DNA of 64,000 nt from Bog-473 sp963817735 (GCA_963817735.1 CAWFPP010000009.1:124001-188000), one strand, 5' to 3'; numbered from the stretch's first letter, positions 16,325 through 26,480 are shown. Made by a program: numbers and translations. The notes: a model not told the origin generated them from the letters alone.

Positions 16325-16640
16325 GTTCAGAGCAGGTTTAAGGCTCCGGTTCGCTGAGATTCCCGGCAACTGAGTAGCGAGCTGAGTAGCGATTCAGGGC
16401 GGACAGCGGAGAGTTGTGTATTGCCTGATGTCCCTGAGTAGCGCTCTACCTTGTCGCCACGCGTGCCCCTACCGAATCCTCTTTGAGTCAAGACCCCAAT
16501 TCCAGGGCGGTTCGGGCGCGACGAATCGGCCCGTCACGAGACGGCGCACATGCGTAGGCTTCGTGGTGGTCCGGGAGTGACTTCGCCAAAGAGCCGGCCT
16601 TCAGGATGCAGAGCCGACCACGCAGGCTATGAGTCGTTTC
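16325..16640. other. Gene-free flank between tRNA-Val and the IS110 transposase
   Basis: No gene is supported here. The first part holds three copies of TGAGTAGCG (16371, 16383, 16435). The last 80-100 bases should contain one end of the IS110 element, but no terminal inverted repeat is visible, as expected for that family. For IS1111-type members the guide RNA is encoded in this flank. Confidence 0.4.
16371..16443 (+). repeat. Three TGAGTAGCG repeats
   Basis: Copies lie at 16371-16379, 16383-16391 and 16435-16443. The first two are 12 bp apart. They sit 47 bp after the tRNA-Val CCA end and may be leftovers of integrase binding sites or of a recombined integrase tail. Confidence 0.4.
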
Positions 16641-17678
16641 CTAATGTCCTCCCGGGCCCCTTTCGGCGTCGATGACCAGCTGGCGATAGACGGCGTTGGA
16701 GACGTGGCGCTTGAGGGAGCGCAGAGCCTCTCGTTTGGTCTTGCCCTCGACGACCTTGCGATCGAAGTAGGCCCGACCGGCAGAGTGGGGCTGGCGGATC
16801 TGGCATATGGCCACCATGTGGATTGCGTTGTTGAGCCGACGATGACCGCGGAGCGAGAGCCGGTGGAACACCCGACCGCCCGACGAGTGCTCGACCGGAG
16901 CGATGCCCGCATAGGCGGCGAAGCTGTCCCGGTTGGCGAAGCGATCAACGTCGCCGGTGTAACCGATCAGCGAGCAGGCCAGGACCGGGCCCACACCGAA
17001 CAGATCAGTGAGCGTGGTCTTCGATGCTCGCACGGCAGTGCGGATCCGGCGGTGTGACTCTTTGATCTGCTCGTCGAGGCGGGCCACGTCATCGACGAGT
17101 TCGAGGGCGAGCTGGTGGCGCATGTGCTCGATGGGTGTGGCCGGCTCGAAGGAGTCGAGGAGCCGATTGGCGTCAGAAACGTAGAGTTCCTTGGCAATTC
17201 CGCCCGGTGAGAGCTCAGCCAGGGCGTTGTGCAGGCGGCAGACGAGTTTGGCCCGCAGTCGGCCCAGGTCGTGGTTGCGTTTGGCCAACAGCCGCATGAT
17301 CTCGGTGTGATCGGCCCGCTCGACCGTGTGAAGACCACTTGAGCGCAAGGCGGCGATGGCAACGGAGAAGGCATCGTTCGGATCGTTCTTCTCCGAACGC
17401 CCCGTGCCGAGCACCCTGATCCTCGAGGCCAATGTGGGTGGGACGTCGAGCACCACTTCGCCGGCATCGACGAGCTGTTGGGCGAGCAGATAACCGAGCC
17501 CACCGGCGGACTCGATGGCCCAGGTGCGCTCGGCGAAGGGCTCAGCCCAGGCCAACAGCTTGGGCGTTTGCTGGCATGTCGCCCGGACCGTGACCTTGGC
17601 CATCTCGCGTTCGTCACCACCGATAGCCACCGCCGTGTGGCTCGCTTTGTGGGGGTCGACCCCGATGATCACCGACAT
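16641..17678 (-). CDS. IS110 family transposase
   Basis: The protein has 345 residues. The N-terminal DEDD RuvC-like domain starts SVIIGVDPHKASHTAVAI and continues with SEKNDPNDAFSVAIAAL. The C-terminal Transposase_20 domain has LFGVGPVLACSLIGYTGDVDRF and AAYAGIAPVEHSSGG, with the conserved nucleophile Ser in the HSSGG area. IS110 enzymes recombine DNA through a bridge RNA encoded beside the gene. I chose the ATG at 17678, with GGAGG-type bases (ctcctc on the plus strand) just upstream. The gene is intact. The upstream flank is cut to about 110 bp by the IS3 element beginning at 17790. Confidence 0.9.
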   Translation of the reverse strand: MSVIIGVDPHKASHTAVAIGGDEREMAKVTVRATCQQTPKLLAWAEPFAERTWAIESAGGLGYLLAQQLVDAGEVVLDVPPTLASRIRVLGTGRSEKNDPNDAFSVAIAALRSSGLHTVERADHTEIMRLLAKRNHDLGRLRAKLVCRLHNALAELSPGGIAKELYVSDANRLLDSFEPATPIEHMRHQLALELVDDVARLDEQIKESHRRIRTAVRASKTTLTDLFGVGPVLACSLIGYTGDVDRFANRDSFAAYAGIAPVEHSSGGRVFHRLSLRGHRRLNNAIHMVAICQIRQPHSAGRAYFDRKVVEGKTKREALRSLKRHVSNAVYRQLVIDAERGPGGH

Positions 17679-17789
17679 GAGCACCTCCTCTTGGGCTGAT
17701 GGGACACCGCGAGGGCACTCCTGATTTGGATCTGGTGCGCACACTCCTCTTTTGAGCCACTCGCGGCGAAATCCAGACGAGGGTCACAT

Positions 17790-17828
17790 GGGTCTGCTCT
17801 GAGTTTGGTTGACATTTTGACCTGACCT
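17790..17828. repeat. IS3 left inverted repeat
   Basis: It starts GGGTCTGCTCTGAGTTTGGT and is complementary to 19058-19096 except for a few central bases. Confidence 0.85.
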
Positions 17829-17881
17829 GGAAATTGTTCTACTTCCGCTGTTGAGATCGGGCCCGATGAAAGGCTCATCTC

Positions 17882-18178
17882 ATGCCAAGGAGATACCCCG
17901 ACGAGTTCCGCCAGCGTGCTGTCGCATTGGTCCGGGCCGGCGCCTCGGTCCTCAAGACCGCTGATGATCTCGGGATCACGAATGCTTGCCTCTACAACTG
18001 GCTGAAACAGGATCGCATCGACCGGGGCGAGATCCCGGGTACGACGACCGCTGAGTCAAGGGAGTTGCGAAAGGCCCGTCGGCGCATCCGAGAACTCGAG
18101 GACGAAGTCGAGATCTTACGACGGGCCAACACCATGCTCGGGAGCGAGGCTCGCCGCCCAAAAGGGTCCACCCGGTGA
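17882..18178 (+). CDS. IS3 family transposase OrfA
   Basis: This 98-residue helix-turn-helix protein (RRYPDEFRQRAVALVRAG, then TADDLGITNACLYNWL) ends in a leucine-zipper-like coiled coil (RELRKARRRIRELEDEVEIL). It binds the element's ends. It overlaps OrfB by 4 bp in the -1 frame. The sequence CCCAAAAGGG near its end, in a stretch where the -1 frame is open, could allow ribosomal slippage to make the OrfAB fusion transposase. Confidence 0.93.
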   Translation: MPRRYPDEFRQRAVALVRAGASVLKTADDLGITNACLYNWLKQDRIDRGEIPGTTTAESRELRKARRRIRELEDEVEILRRANTMLGSEARRPKGSTR

Positions 18179-19029
18179 TCGATTTCCTCGTCGGCACCGG
18201 GTTCTCAGTGCAGCGCTGCTGCCGCATCCTCGGGGTGAGTGAACAGGGCTACTACGCCTATCGACGCCGTCCCCTCTCGCCCACCAAGATGCGTCGAGAG
18301 TGGCTGACGGCTCTCATTCGAGAGGTCCACACGGACTCTCGTGGCACCTACGGGGCTCGGAGGGTCCACGCGGAGTTGACGCTCGGTCGAGGGATTCACG
18401 TGAGCAAGAGCCTGGTGACGATCCTGATGCACAACGCCGGAATTGCGGGACTTCCGGGCCCGGCCAAGATCAAGAGGATCAAGGGGACCCCGAGCGCCGA
18501 AGATCTCGTCGAACGCAAGTTCGCTCGGCTCGAACTCGACGAGCTCTGGGTCACCGACATCACTGAGCACCGCACTCGCGAAGGCAAGGTGTACTGCTGC
18601 GCCGTGATGGACACCTGTAGCCGACGCATCGTCGGATGGTCGATCGACTCTGTCCAAGACGCCCAACTCGTCGTCAACGCCCTCGACATGGCCATCAGCC
18701 AGCGCTCGACCAAGCTGGGTTCCATCGTCCATGCGGACCACGGCGTCCAATTCACCTCGTGGGCCTTCACTGACAAGGTCCGCCAGGCCGGCCTGATGCC
18801 GTCCTTCGGATCGATCGGTGATGCTTTCGATAACGCCATGATGGAATCGTTCTGGTCGACCATGCAGATCGAACTGCTCGATCGCAAGCGCTGGAAGACC
18901 CGGGTCGAGCTCTCCAACGCCATTTTCGAGTACATCGAGGTCTTCTACAATCGCCGCCGCCGGCATTCCATGCTCGGCTATGTCTCACCCATCGAGTTCG
19001 AACGCTCGATGTCCCAACAGATCGCCTGA
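18175..19029 (+). CDS. IS3 family transposase OrfB (DDE integrase)
   Basis: The protein has 284 residues with an rve-type catalytic core. The DDE residues are visible in DELWVTDITEH, IVHADHGVQFTS and NAMMESFWSTMQIELL. An N-terminal HTH_21 segment (TYGARRVHAELTLGRG) precedes the core. It appears intact. It is likely produced mainly as an OrfAB fusion by -1 frameshifting. The GTG start overlaps orfA. Confidence 0.93.
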   Translation: MIDFLVGTGFSVQRCCRILGVSEQGYYAYRRRPLSPTKMRREWLTALIREVHTDSRGTYGARRVHAELTLGRGIHVSKSLVTILMHNAGIAGLPGPAKIKRIKGTPSAEDLVERKFARLELDELWVTDITEHRTREGKVYCCAVMDTCSRRIVGWSIDSVQDAQLVVNALDMAISQRSTKLGSIVHADHGVQFTSWAFTDKVRQAGLMPSFGSIGDAFDNAMMESFWSTMQIELLDRKRWKTRVELSNAIFEYIEVFYNRRRRHSMLGYVSPIEFERSMSQQIA

Positions 19030-19057
19030 TTCAACACGGAATCACGAAACGAAACCC

Positions 19058-19096
19058 AGGTCAGGTCACACCGTCAACCAAACTCAGAGCAGACCC
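19058..19096. repeat. IS3 right inverted repeat
   Basis: It ends ...CCAAACTCAGAGCAGACCC and pairs with the left repeat at 17790-17828. Confidence 0.85.
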
Positions 19097-19314
19097 GATT
19101 GCTCGCCAACGGTCACTGCACGAGGCCGGCTCTGCTCGACCGTGCCTTCGAGAGCGTCTGCGAACGGTGTGGCTTCTTCGAGACGGGTCCGCAGTTCCTC
19201 AGCATCTTGAAGCGCCAGCGCAAGCACGCCGACGAACGCGGTCAGAGTGATCGCGCTGGCCTCTTCGAGGGCCTCATCGAAGGAGTCGCCGACGCCCAGT
19301 GAGTGTGCTTCCAT
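19084..19314 (-). pseudogene. Small protein whose end is cut by IS3
   Basis: A minus-strand frame starts ATG at 19314 and reads MEAHSLGVGDSFDEALEEAS, then a hydrophobic-acidic helical region (ALALQDAEELRTRLEEATPF). Its stop codon lies inside the right inverted repeat of IS3, so the native C-terminus has been replaced. The opening resembles the tail of HicB-type antitoxins, but that is only a weak impression. No toxin partner is seen. Confidence 0.35.
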
Positions 19315-19480
19315 GGGACACAGCCCAGGACCTACGGATCACCTGTATAACGCCGGGACAGGGTGACACCTGCCGGCACGATGGGGATACCTCTAGCGCC
19401 CGTGTTCGCTGCGCGTCATGGGGCGCTCGTTCGGCTCGGATCTGCCTGTCTTCGACGGGCGCCGATCGGCAGATCGGGCG

Positions 19481-20065
19481 CTACGGCGACGGGGCCGCAG
19501 GCGGAAATCTGTAGAAGATATGGGGACGGAGCCAGTGTCCCGTTGGAACGTTGGGGTGCTCGAAGTCCGACGACGGATCGCGAATCATGCCGAGGCGTTC
19601 CATTACCTTCCACGACCGGACGTTGTCTGGGTTGGTGAAGGAAACGATCTCGTCAAGACCGACCTCTTCGAGTCCGAAGCGAACCGCACTACGAGCCGCC
19701 TCGGTCACGAATCCGTAGCCCCAGTGCTCGCGGGCTAGGCGCCATCCGACCTCGACCGCAGGCGTGAAGGGAGCGTCAAACGGCACTCGGTGCAACCCGA
19801 CAAAGCCAATGAACGGCGAGTGGTTCGGCACCTCTACGGCCCACAGACCGAAACCGCAGTCGTCGAATTCCTCTTCGATGCGCGCCACGAATGCGTCGCT
19901 CTCCTCTCGGCTCATGGTCTTCTGCATGTGCGCCATTACGTCGGGATCGGCGTTGAGCTCGGCAAAGGGTGCTAGGTCTTCAGCGCGCCAACGCCGCAAC
20001 ACGAGGCGTTGAGTCCGCAGTGTCGGGCCCCTCGCATCGGACGCGAGGTCTCGACCGGGATACAC
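19481..20065 (-). CDS. GNAT family N-acetyltransferase (RimJ/RimL type)
   Basis: The protein has 194 residues. The start region RTQRLVLRRWRAEDLAPFAEL is typical of Acetyltransf_3 enzymes, followed by FIGFVGLHRVPF and the acetyl-CoA loop around EHWGYGFVTEAARSAVRFGL. Related proteins acetylate ribosomal N-termini or small substrates; the target is unknown. The start is uncertain: GTG 20065 gives a usual N-terminus, but the frame reaches 20119. Its codon use is less GC-biased than that of the core genes, in keeping with an accessory island. Confidence 0.8.
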   Translation of the reverse strand: MYPGRDLASDARGPTLRTQRLVLRRWRAEDLAPFAELNADPDVMAHMQKTMSREESDAFVARIEEEFDDCGFGLWAVEVPNHSPFIGFVGLHRVPFDAPFTPAVEVGWRLAREHWGYGFVTEAARSAVRFGLEEVGLDEIVSFTNPDNVRSWKVMERLGMIRDPSSDFEHPNVPTGHWLRPHIFYRFPPAAPSP

Positions 20066-20261
20066 GAGCCCATACTGCCCGATCCGGCGTGATCTCGCGA
20101 GAGTTCGGGCCGCACACAACCCATCAGCCCGGGTGCCCCAGAAGATGCATCCCCGAAGGACGCGCCACCAGTATTACCTAACGCCGTACATGATCTGAGA
20201 GCCTTTTACGAGGTAGCCAAGTACGCCGAGAAGGTGACGTTCTCCGCCGATTCGGATTCAG

Positions 20262-20771
20262 TCAGGTCTTGTGCAGAATCCTTGCCAGATCCCAGCGATG
20301 ATGCGACACATCGTGAGCATTGGATGCCACGACATCTGCGAGTTCCATAGCCCCGCGCTCTGAGTGCCGCATCACGACTCCCGCAGGCTCCGCCTCCTCC
20401 AAGGCAGCCAGCCAGTTCGCAACCGCGATGCGGAAGGACCAGGTGGTTCCCTGGAGAGCGATCTCGTTGTAGCGCCGTGCCTCGGCGAGGAGATCGGGAT
20501 CGTAGGGAACGACATGTGCATTCGCTCCTCGGGCGACCGCAACAATCCGCTCCGCCCAGATCCGGGTGTTATCGGTCATATGCGCGATGTAGCCACACAC
20601 GTTCCATCCGAGGTCAGGAAGCCGTTCCGCCCCAGTGGCATCCGAAACGAGCTCCTCAATGGTGCCTGGCATGTCGCGCATCAGCGAGACTGCGCCGGCT
20701 TGCCCAGTGGCCCAAGTAAACCCGCACTCGCGGCATGGGTCGCCGTAGAGCGGAGCACCCCATTTGTCCAC
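20262..20771 (-). CDS. DinB/maleylpyruvate-isomerase-fold protein with N-terminal CxxC
   Basis: The protein has 169 residues. The N-terminus contains DPCRECGFTW, a possible metal-binding knuckle. A four-helix DinB-like fold follows, with candidate metal histidines in GYIAHMTDN, SNAHDVSHHRWDL and nearby. Members are thiol-dependent transferases or metal-binding enzymes with mostly unknown roles. It starts with GTG overlapping a GAGGTGG ribosome site. It is a single gene in the island. Confidence 0.7.
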   Translation of the reverse strand: MDKWGAPLYGDPCRECGFTWATGQAGAVSLMRDMPGTIEELVSDATGAERLPDLGWNVCGYIAHMTDNTRIWAERIVAVARGANAHVVPYDPDLLAEARRYNEIALQGTTWSFRIAVANWLAALEEAEPAGVVMRHSERGAMELADVVASNAHDVSHHRWDLARILHKT

Positions 20772-21058
20772 CTCGGAAGTATCCCACTTCGAGGTTGGTT
20801 TGAGTGCCTTGCATTGAACCTTGGATATCCCCTAACCGGAGCTGTGCGTGCAGTTGAGCCAGAATGCGGTGTGACCGCTCGCTCACTCCGAACGTGGTGG
20901 AAGTGGACGTGTCAGCCCGCCTCAGACTCAAAACTACCTGCCCTATCTTCATGCCGGACCGGGGTGCACCCTTCCGCACCTTGTGGCTCGGCGTGGCGAT
21001 CCCCAAAGGTAGAAATCCGTGTGAATTGGTGTGAGAATGGGCAGCAAAGGAGCCCGAC

Positions 21059-21532
21059 ATGAAGCGTCTGGATCGACTCACCGGAGTCCTATTGCTCGTC
21101 GCCGGGTTGGGCAGCGAGGCCCTCATGTTGTCGGCGTTCTTCGTTCATGTTCCGATCCGGGCTGGGTCTCACAATCTCGTCAGAAGTTCCTCGGGTGGAT
21201 ATGTCGAGGCGCCGGTATTGCCTCAGACCTATTTCCAGAAGTACGGAACCGCTGAGCTGCTTCTCTTTGGTCTCGGCCTTCTGCTGGTTCTCGCTGTTGC
21301 GGCAGCTCTGCGGGAGCGCAGGGGTCGTGGTTTGGCCGGTGCCGGCAGACTTGCTTGGAGCCTCTCGATCACTGGCTTGGTCATAGGAATAGTCGGGTCT
21401 GTGACAATCGCTCCGTACCTGTTGCTGGTCGGCATCCTTCTCGTTTTCGCATGTAGCGCTTTCTCACGGTCCGGCGCCGCTGCGAGCCCCCATGCACGAT
21501 CTGCACCCGTCGTGAATGGGGCCGCCCACTAG
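21059..21532 (+). CDS. Hypothetical membrane protein, 157 residues
   Basis: Three to four hydrophobic helices are visible (LTGVLLLVAGLGSEALMLSAFF, ELLLFGLGLLLVLAVAAAL, SLSITGLVIGIVGSVTIAPY, LLLVGILLVFACSAF) with an extracytoplasmic loop after the first. No family is recognised. An excellent AAAGGAG ribosome site precedes the ATG by 7 nt, in contrast to the leaderless pattern of core genes, which fits a transferred gene. Confidence 0.65.
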   Translation: MKRLDRLTGVLLLVAGLGSEALMLSAFFVHVPIRAGSHNLVRSSSGGYVEAPVLPQTYFQKYGTAELLLFGLGLLLVLAVAAALRERRGRGLAGAGRLAWSLSITGLVIGIVGSVTIAPYLLLVGILLVFACSAFSRSGAAASPHARSAPVVNGAAH

Positions 21533-21595
21533 CGACGCTGTCGGGGTGCCCCGCATACACCCGGGATTGGGACCCGCTCTAGGCGAATAGCTCGT

Positions 21596-21643
21596 TCATC
21601 GTGCTGACGGCGGCGTGTCCCCGGTCGTGTTGCTCGTGGACAT
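21596..21643 (-). CDS. Possible 15-residue ORF with strong ribosome site
   Basis: Minus-strand ATG at 21643 encodes MSTSNTTGDTPPSAR. A perfect GGAGG (21651-21655 on the plus strand reads CCTCC) lies 7 nt upstream. Its stop overlaps ATGA, which opens a second tiny frame, MNELFA. It follows the GDSL esterase gene on the same strand. It could also be the relic of a lost downstream gene. Confidence 0.2.
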   Translation of the reverse strand: MSTSNTTGDTPPSAR

Positions 21644-21705
21644 CGGGTCGCCTCCTGGCGTCAGCGGATACACACGCACCAGGCTTCCCGGCTCGAGGCC
21701 TTGGT

Positions 21706-22662
21706 TCAGGACCGGCGCATGGTGCCGAAGCGGGCCACCACGAGCTTGCCGATCAGGGTGTAGCCCTTCGTCGTGGCGTGGATGTTGCCCTGCGCACAGA
21801 ACCACGTGAAGGTGCAGACGCTGGCCACCGCAGCGGGGATGGTGCCGTACGGACGAAGGCGCACGGTGCGCGTCAGCGGCACGTAGGCTCCCGTCGCCTT
21901 GGTCACATCGACGAGAGATCCATTGGCTGACCCGTACGCCTTGCTGAGTGTCGGGTTGATCAGAGACTTGAAGGCCAGCACAGAGATCTTGGCCAGCGAG
22001 ATCGCTCCGGCCGCAGCCGGATGCGTGGGGTAGACATAGGCCCCGAGAATGACGTCCGGATAGGTGAGACCGATGATCGGGACTCCTGGCCCGGCTGCCG
22101 TGCGCAGCGCAATCGCCAGGCTCGTGACGTTCGTCTTGATGCCGGTCACCGCCGTCGCGACGCAGCTGATCGGGTTGGCCTGGGTCGCGCACGCGGTCAC
22201 GTCGTTGCCGCCGATGGACACGGTGATGAGGCCGATGTGTCCCTTGTGGGCGGTGAGGAACGCCACGGCCGCGGCTTCCTGCGTCGTCGTGGGGTAGGTG
22301 ACACCGCCGGCCGTGTGAGGCAGGACGTCAGGACATCCGATGGAGGACACCAGCGAGGTGGTGGTGGCCCCGCCACAGCCGAAGTTGACCAGCGTGAGGC
22401 GCGTCGCCTTCGCCACGACAGCGGTGTAGCCCGCCGTGGCGCCTAAATTCGGCTGGTAGCCGACCGAGTACGAGTCTCCGAGTGAGACGTAGTAGGTCTT
22501 GGACCTGGTTGCCGCCTGCGCATCCGGGGAAACTCCGAGGACGCCTGTGAGGATTCCGCAGGTCATGGCGAGCGCACCGACAACCCTTCGCCAGTCCCGA
22601 TGTTGGTGCACCCTCTGACTCCTTGGTCGCCGGATCGACCATCCTTCCATGCCGCGCCGCAT
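21706..22662 (-). CDS. Secreted SGNH/GDSL hydrolase
   Basis: The protein has 318 residues. A twin-arginine-poor signal region (about 25-50, ending PDAQAAT) suggests export. The SGNH blocks are visible: block I YVSLGDSYSVG with the catalytic Ser, block III SIGGNDVTAC, and block V NIHATTKGY, where the His is present but Asp is replaced by Asn-Ile. The oxyanion Gly block lies around FGCGGATTT. It resembles secreted actinobacterial lipases/esterases with SEST-type folds. Start codons at 22662 and 22650 are both possible. The replaced catalytic Asp is common in two-residue SGNH esterases. Confidence 0.85.
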   Translation of the reverse strand: MRRGMEGWSIRRPRSQRVHQHRDWRRVVGALAMTCGILTGVLGVSPDAQAATRSKTYYVSLGDSYSVGYQPNLGATAGYTAVVAKATRLTLVNFGCGGATTTSLVSSIGCPDVLPHTAGGVTYPTTTQEAAAVAFLTAHKGHIGLITVSIGGNDVTACATQANPISCVATAVTGIKTNVTSLAIALRTAAGPGVPIIGLTYPDVILGAYVYPTHPAAAGAISLAKISVLAFKSLINPTLSKAYGSANGSLVDVTKATGAYVPLTRTVRLRPYGTIPAAVASVCTFTWFCAQGNIHATTKGYTLIGKLVVARFGTMRRS

Positions 22663-22677
22663 GGGAGTGGTCGTCGT

Positions 22678-23811
22678 TCAGTCGATGCCGAACCAACGAC
22701 GTCGACGGGACGCGCCGAACTCGACCTTCGAGGCCGCTATCTCCTCGGAGGCCGCGGTGAAGGTGCCGAACGGTGTGGGTCCCGACAGGAAGTTGGCCTC
22801 GAACCGGGCCACCTTGGGGCCGCCGAACTCGATGTAGCAGGTCGCCTTTCCCTGGTAGGGCTCCGGGGCCTCGCCACCCCTGATCTGGTGGAGCAACACC
22901 TCGGCGAGGGTGCGGGCCTCGCCTTCGGCGATGGCACCCACCCGGGGCACGGGCGCGCTGGTCACGTCGCCCACTGCGTAGACGTTCTCGAACTTGGTGG
23001 CGAACGTCCGGTGGTCGACGGGGATCCAGCCGTCCTCGGCCAGGGCGGAGTCCACGACCACCTGTGGGGCCCGATGCACCGGGATGCCGAGGAACAGGCC
23101 GTAGGGCAGCGTCTGCCCGCTCTCCAGCGTGGCGATCTTGGTGGCGGGGTCGAGGGTGGTCACCTTGGACTGGGGCCACCACTCGATGTCGCGCTCGCCT
23201 GCGGCCTCCAAGATGCCGGCCGAGGCTTCGGGCGAGATGGGAATGGGTGTCGCCATCGGGCTGACGATCTTGATCGTCGACGTGGTCCGGAGACCCTTCT
23301 TCTCGAGATAGTCGTGCATCATGATCGCGGTCTCGAAGGGCGCCGCCGGGCACTTGAAGAAGTTGCCGAGAACACCGACGATGACGTCGCCCCCTTCGAA
23401 GGTGGAAAGAAGGTGGCTGACGCGTTCCGCCCCCTCCACGGTGTAGAACTCGGAGCCCTCCTCCACCATGCCCGGAGTTGCCGCCGGGTCGAGGTCCGCC
23501 CCCAATGCAACGACGAGGATGTCGGGCTCGTACGTGGTGGCGTCCGTGGTGACACGGCGGTCCTCTGGGTCGATGGTGAGGACCGTCTCCTGCACGAAGC
23601 GGACCGATGGTTTGTCGAGCTGCGCGTAGGGGATGCGCACGCCGTCGAGGTGGTCTCGACCGAACATGACGTCGAGCTTCGAGAAGCCGAACACGAAGGC
23701 GTCACTGCTGTCCACGATCGTGACGTCGACCTCGTCGGGCACCTCGTTCGACAGCATCGTGGCCAATTCCAGGCCGGCGAAGCCGGCACCGAGTATGAGC
23801 ACGGTCTTCAT
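22678..23811 (-). CDS. FAD-dependent oxidoreductase, sulfide:quinone reductase-like
   Basis: The protein has 377 residues. The FAD-binding GxGxxG is VLILGAGFAGLELAT at the N-terminus, and a second FAD motif NVYAVGDVTS lies near residue 280. The segment NFFKCPAAPFETA holds the cysteine conserved in SQR and flavocytochrome c sulfide dehydrogenases. A single cysteine of this kind does not prove sulfide as substrate. I chose ATG 23811 with GGAG 5 nt upstream; the frame is open to 23946. It lies upstream of the GDSL gene on the same strand and diverges from the sulfotransferase-like gene. Confidence 0.85.
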   Translation of the reverse strand: MKTVLILGAGFAGLELATMLSNEVPDEVDVTIVDSSDAFVFGFSKLDVMFGRDHLDGVRIPYAQLDKPSVRFVQETVLTIDPEDRRVTTDATTYEPDILVVALGADLDPAATPGMVEEGSEFYTVEGAERVSHLLSTFEGGDVIVGVLGNFFKCPAAPFETAIMMHDYLEKKGLRTTSTIKIVSPMATPIPISPEASAGILEAAGERDIEWWPQSKVTTLDPATKIATLESGQTLPYGLFLGIPVHRAPQVVVDSALAEDGWIPVDHRTFATKFENVYAVGDVTSAPVPRVGAIAEGEARTLAEVLLHQIRGGEAPEPYQGKATCYIEFGGPKVARFEANFLSGPTPFGTFTAASEEIAASKVEFGASRRRRWFGID

Positions 23812-23976
23812 GGAGTCTCCATTCTCCCTGGAATCGGCGCGCCCGCCGGATCCGGTCCCCACAGCGACCGCAGTTTGCCATGCCACGCTCGAGGTGGCCC
23901 CTGCGGCGGTGCCGGCTGAGGATGCCGCCCACAATGGCCGACGCATTCTCGGGGCTGCTGTGCTAAACGAGCGCCC

Positions 23977-24609
23977 ATGGACTTACAGGTGGTTGGCGCA
24001 GGACTGGGGCGGACCGGCACGCATTCACTGAAGGTTGCGTTGGAACAATTGCTCGGGGGACCCTGCTATCACATGGTCGAGGTCTTCGGGCGGGCCGACC
24101 AGCGCGACACGTGGGCGGCGGCCGTGCGCGGCGAAGAGGTCGATTGGGCCACCTTCCTCGCGCCCTACCGTGCCACGGTGGACTGGCCGGCTGCGGCCTT
24201 CTGGAGGGAGCTCAGCGAGGCAGCGCCCGATGCCAAAGTCGTGCTGTCCACCCGCGACGCCGACGCATGGTGGAAGAGCGCCTCCGAGACGATCTTCGCC
24301 GTGCTGGCTCGGGGTAGCGCTCCGGACGATGAAGCGGGCCGCGAGGAGTTCACCATGATCTCGGCACTGCTCGAGCAACGGTTCACGCCGGAGTGGAAGG
24401 ACCGCGCCCGTGCCATTGCGGCCTACGAGGCGCACAACGCCCGCGTGCGGGCCGAGGTGCCTCCCAGCCGACTGGTGGAGTGGCACCCCGGTGACGGATG
24501 GGCGCCCCTGTGTGCCGGGCTGGGCCTGGCAGAGCCGGCCGAGCCCTTCCCCCACCTGAACTCCACGTCGGAGTTCAGGGCCATGACGGGACTCGACGCT
24601 TCGTCCTAG
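23977..24609 (+). CDS. Sulfotransferase-like P-loop protein
   Basis: The protein has 210 residues. The PAPS-binding P-loop-like VVGAGLGRTGTHSLKVAL is at the N-terminus, then KVVLSTRDADAWWKSASETI, matching the Sulfotransfer_4 family found in many bacteria. Members are usually annotated as sulfotransferases, but few are biochemically tested. A TAAACG box sits 7 nt before the ATG, so the mRNA is probably leaderless. Its stop lies 27 bp before the stop of the convergent monooxygenase gene. Confidence 0.78.
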   Translation: MDLQVVGAGLGRTGTHSLKVALEQLLGGPCYHMVEVFGRADQRDTWAAAVRGEEVDWATFLAPYRATVDWPAAAFWRELSEAAPDAKVVLSTRDADAWWKSASETIFAVLARGSAPDDEAGREEFTMISALLEQRFTPEWKDRARAIAAYEAHNARVRAEVPPSRLVEWHPGDGWAPLCAGLGLAEPAEPFPHLNSTSEFRAMTGLDASS

Positions 24610-24636
24610 TGGGCCGGCGGTCGCGCCGGGCCCAGG

Positions 24637-26480
<1,844 letters not shown>

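Larger units (their letters stand above)
17790..19096 (+). mobile_element. Complete IS3-family insertion sequence
   Basis: The element is bounded by inverted repeats of about 39 bp: 17790-17828 (GGGTCTGCTCTGAGTTTGGT...) and 19058-19096 (its complement, with mismatches only in the middle). It holds orfA and orfB in a -1 relation. Its total length of about 1.3 kb is normal for IS3. No clear target-site duplication is seen (left flank ...cacat, right flank gattg...), which suggests rearrangement after insertion. Confidence 0.9.

Noticed and set aside
16248..21600. Search for a second copy of the tRNA-Val 3' end as an attachment site
   Set aside because: I saw no repeat of GGTTCAAGTCC-type sequence at the right side of the island by eye, so no att site is claimed.
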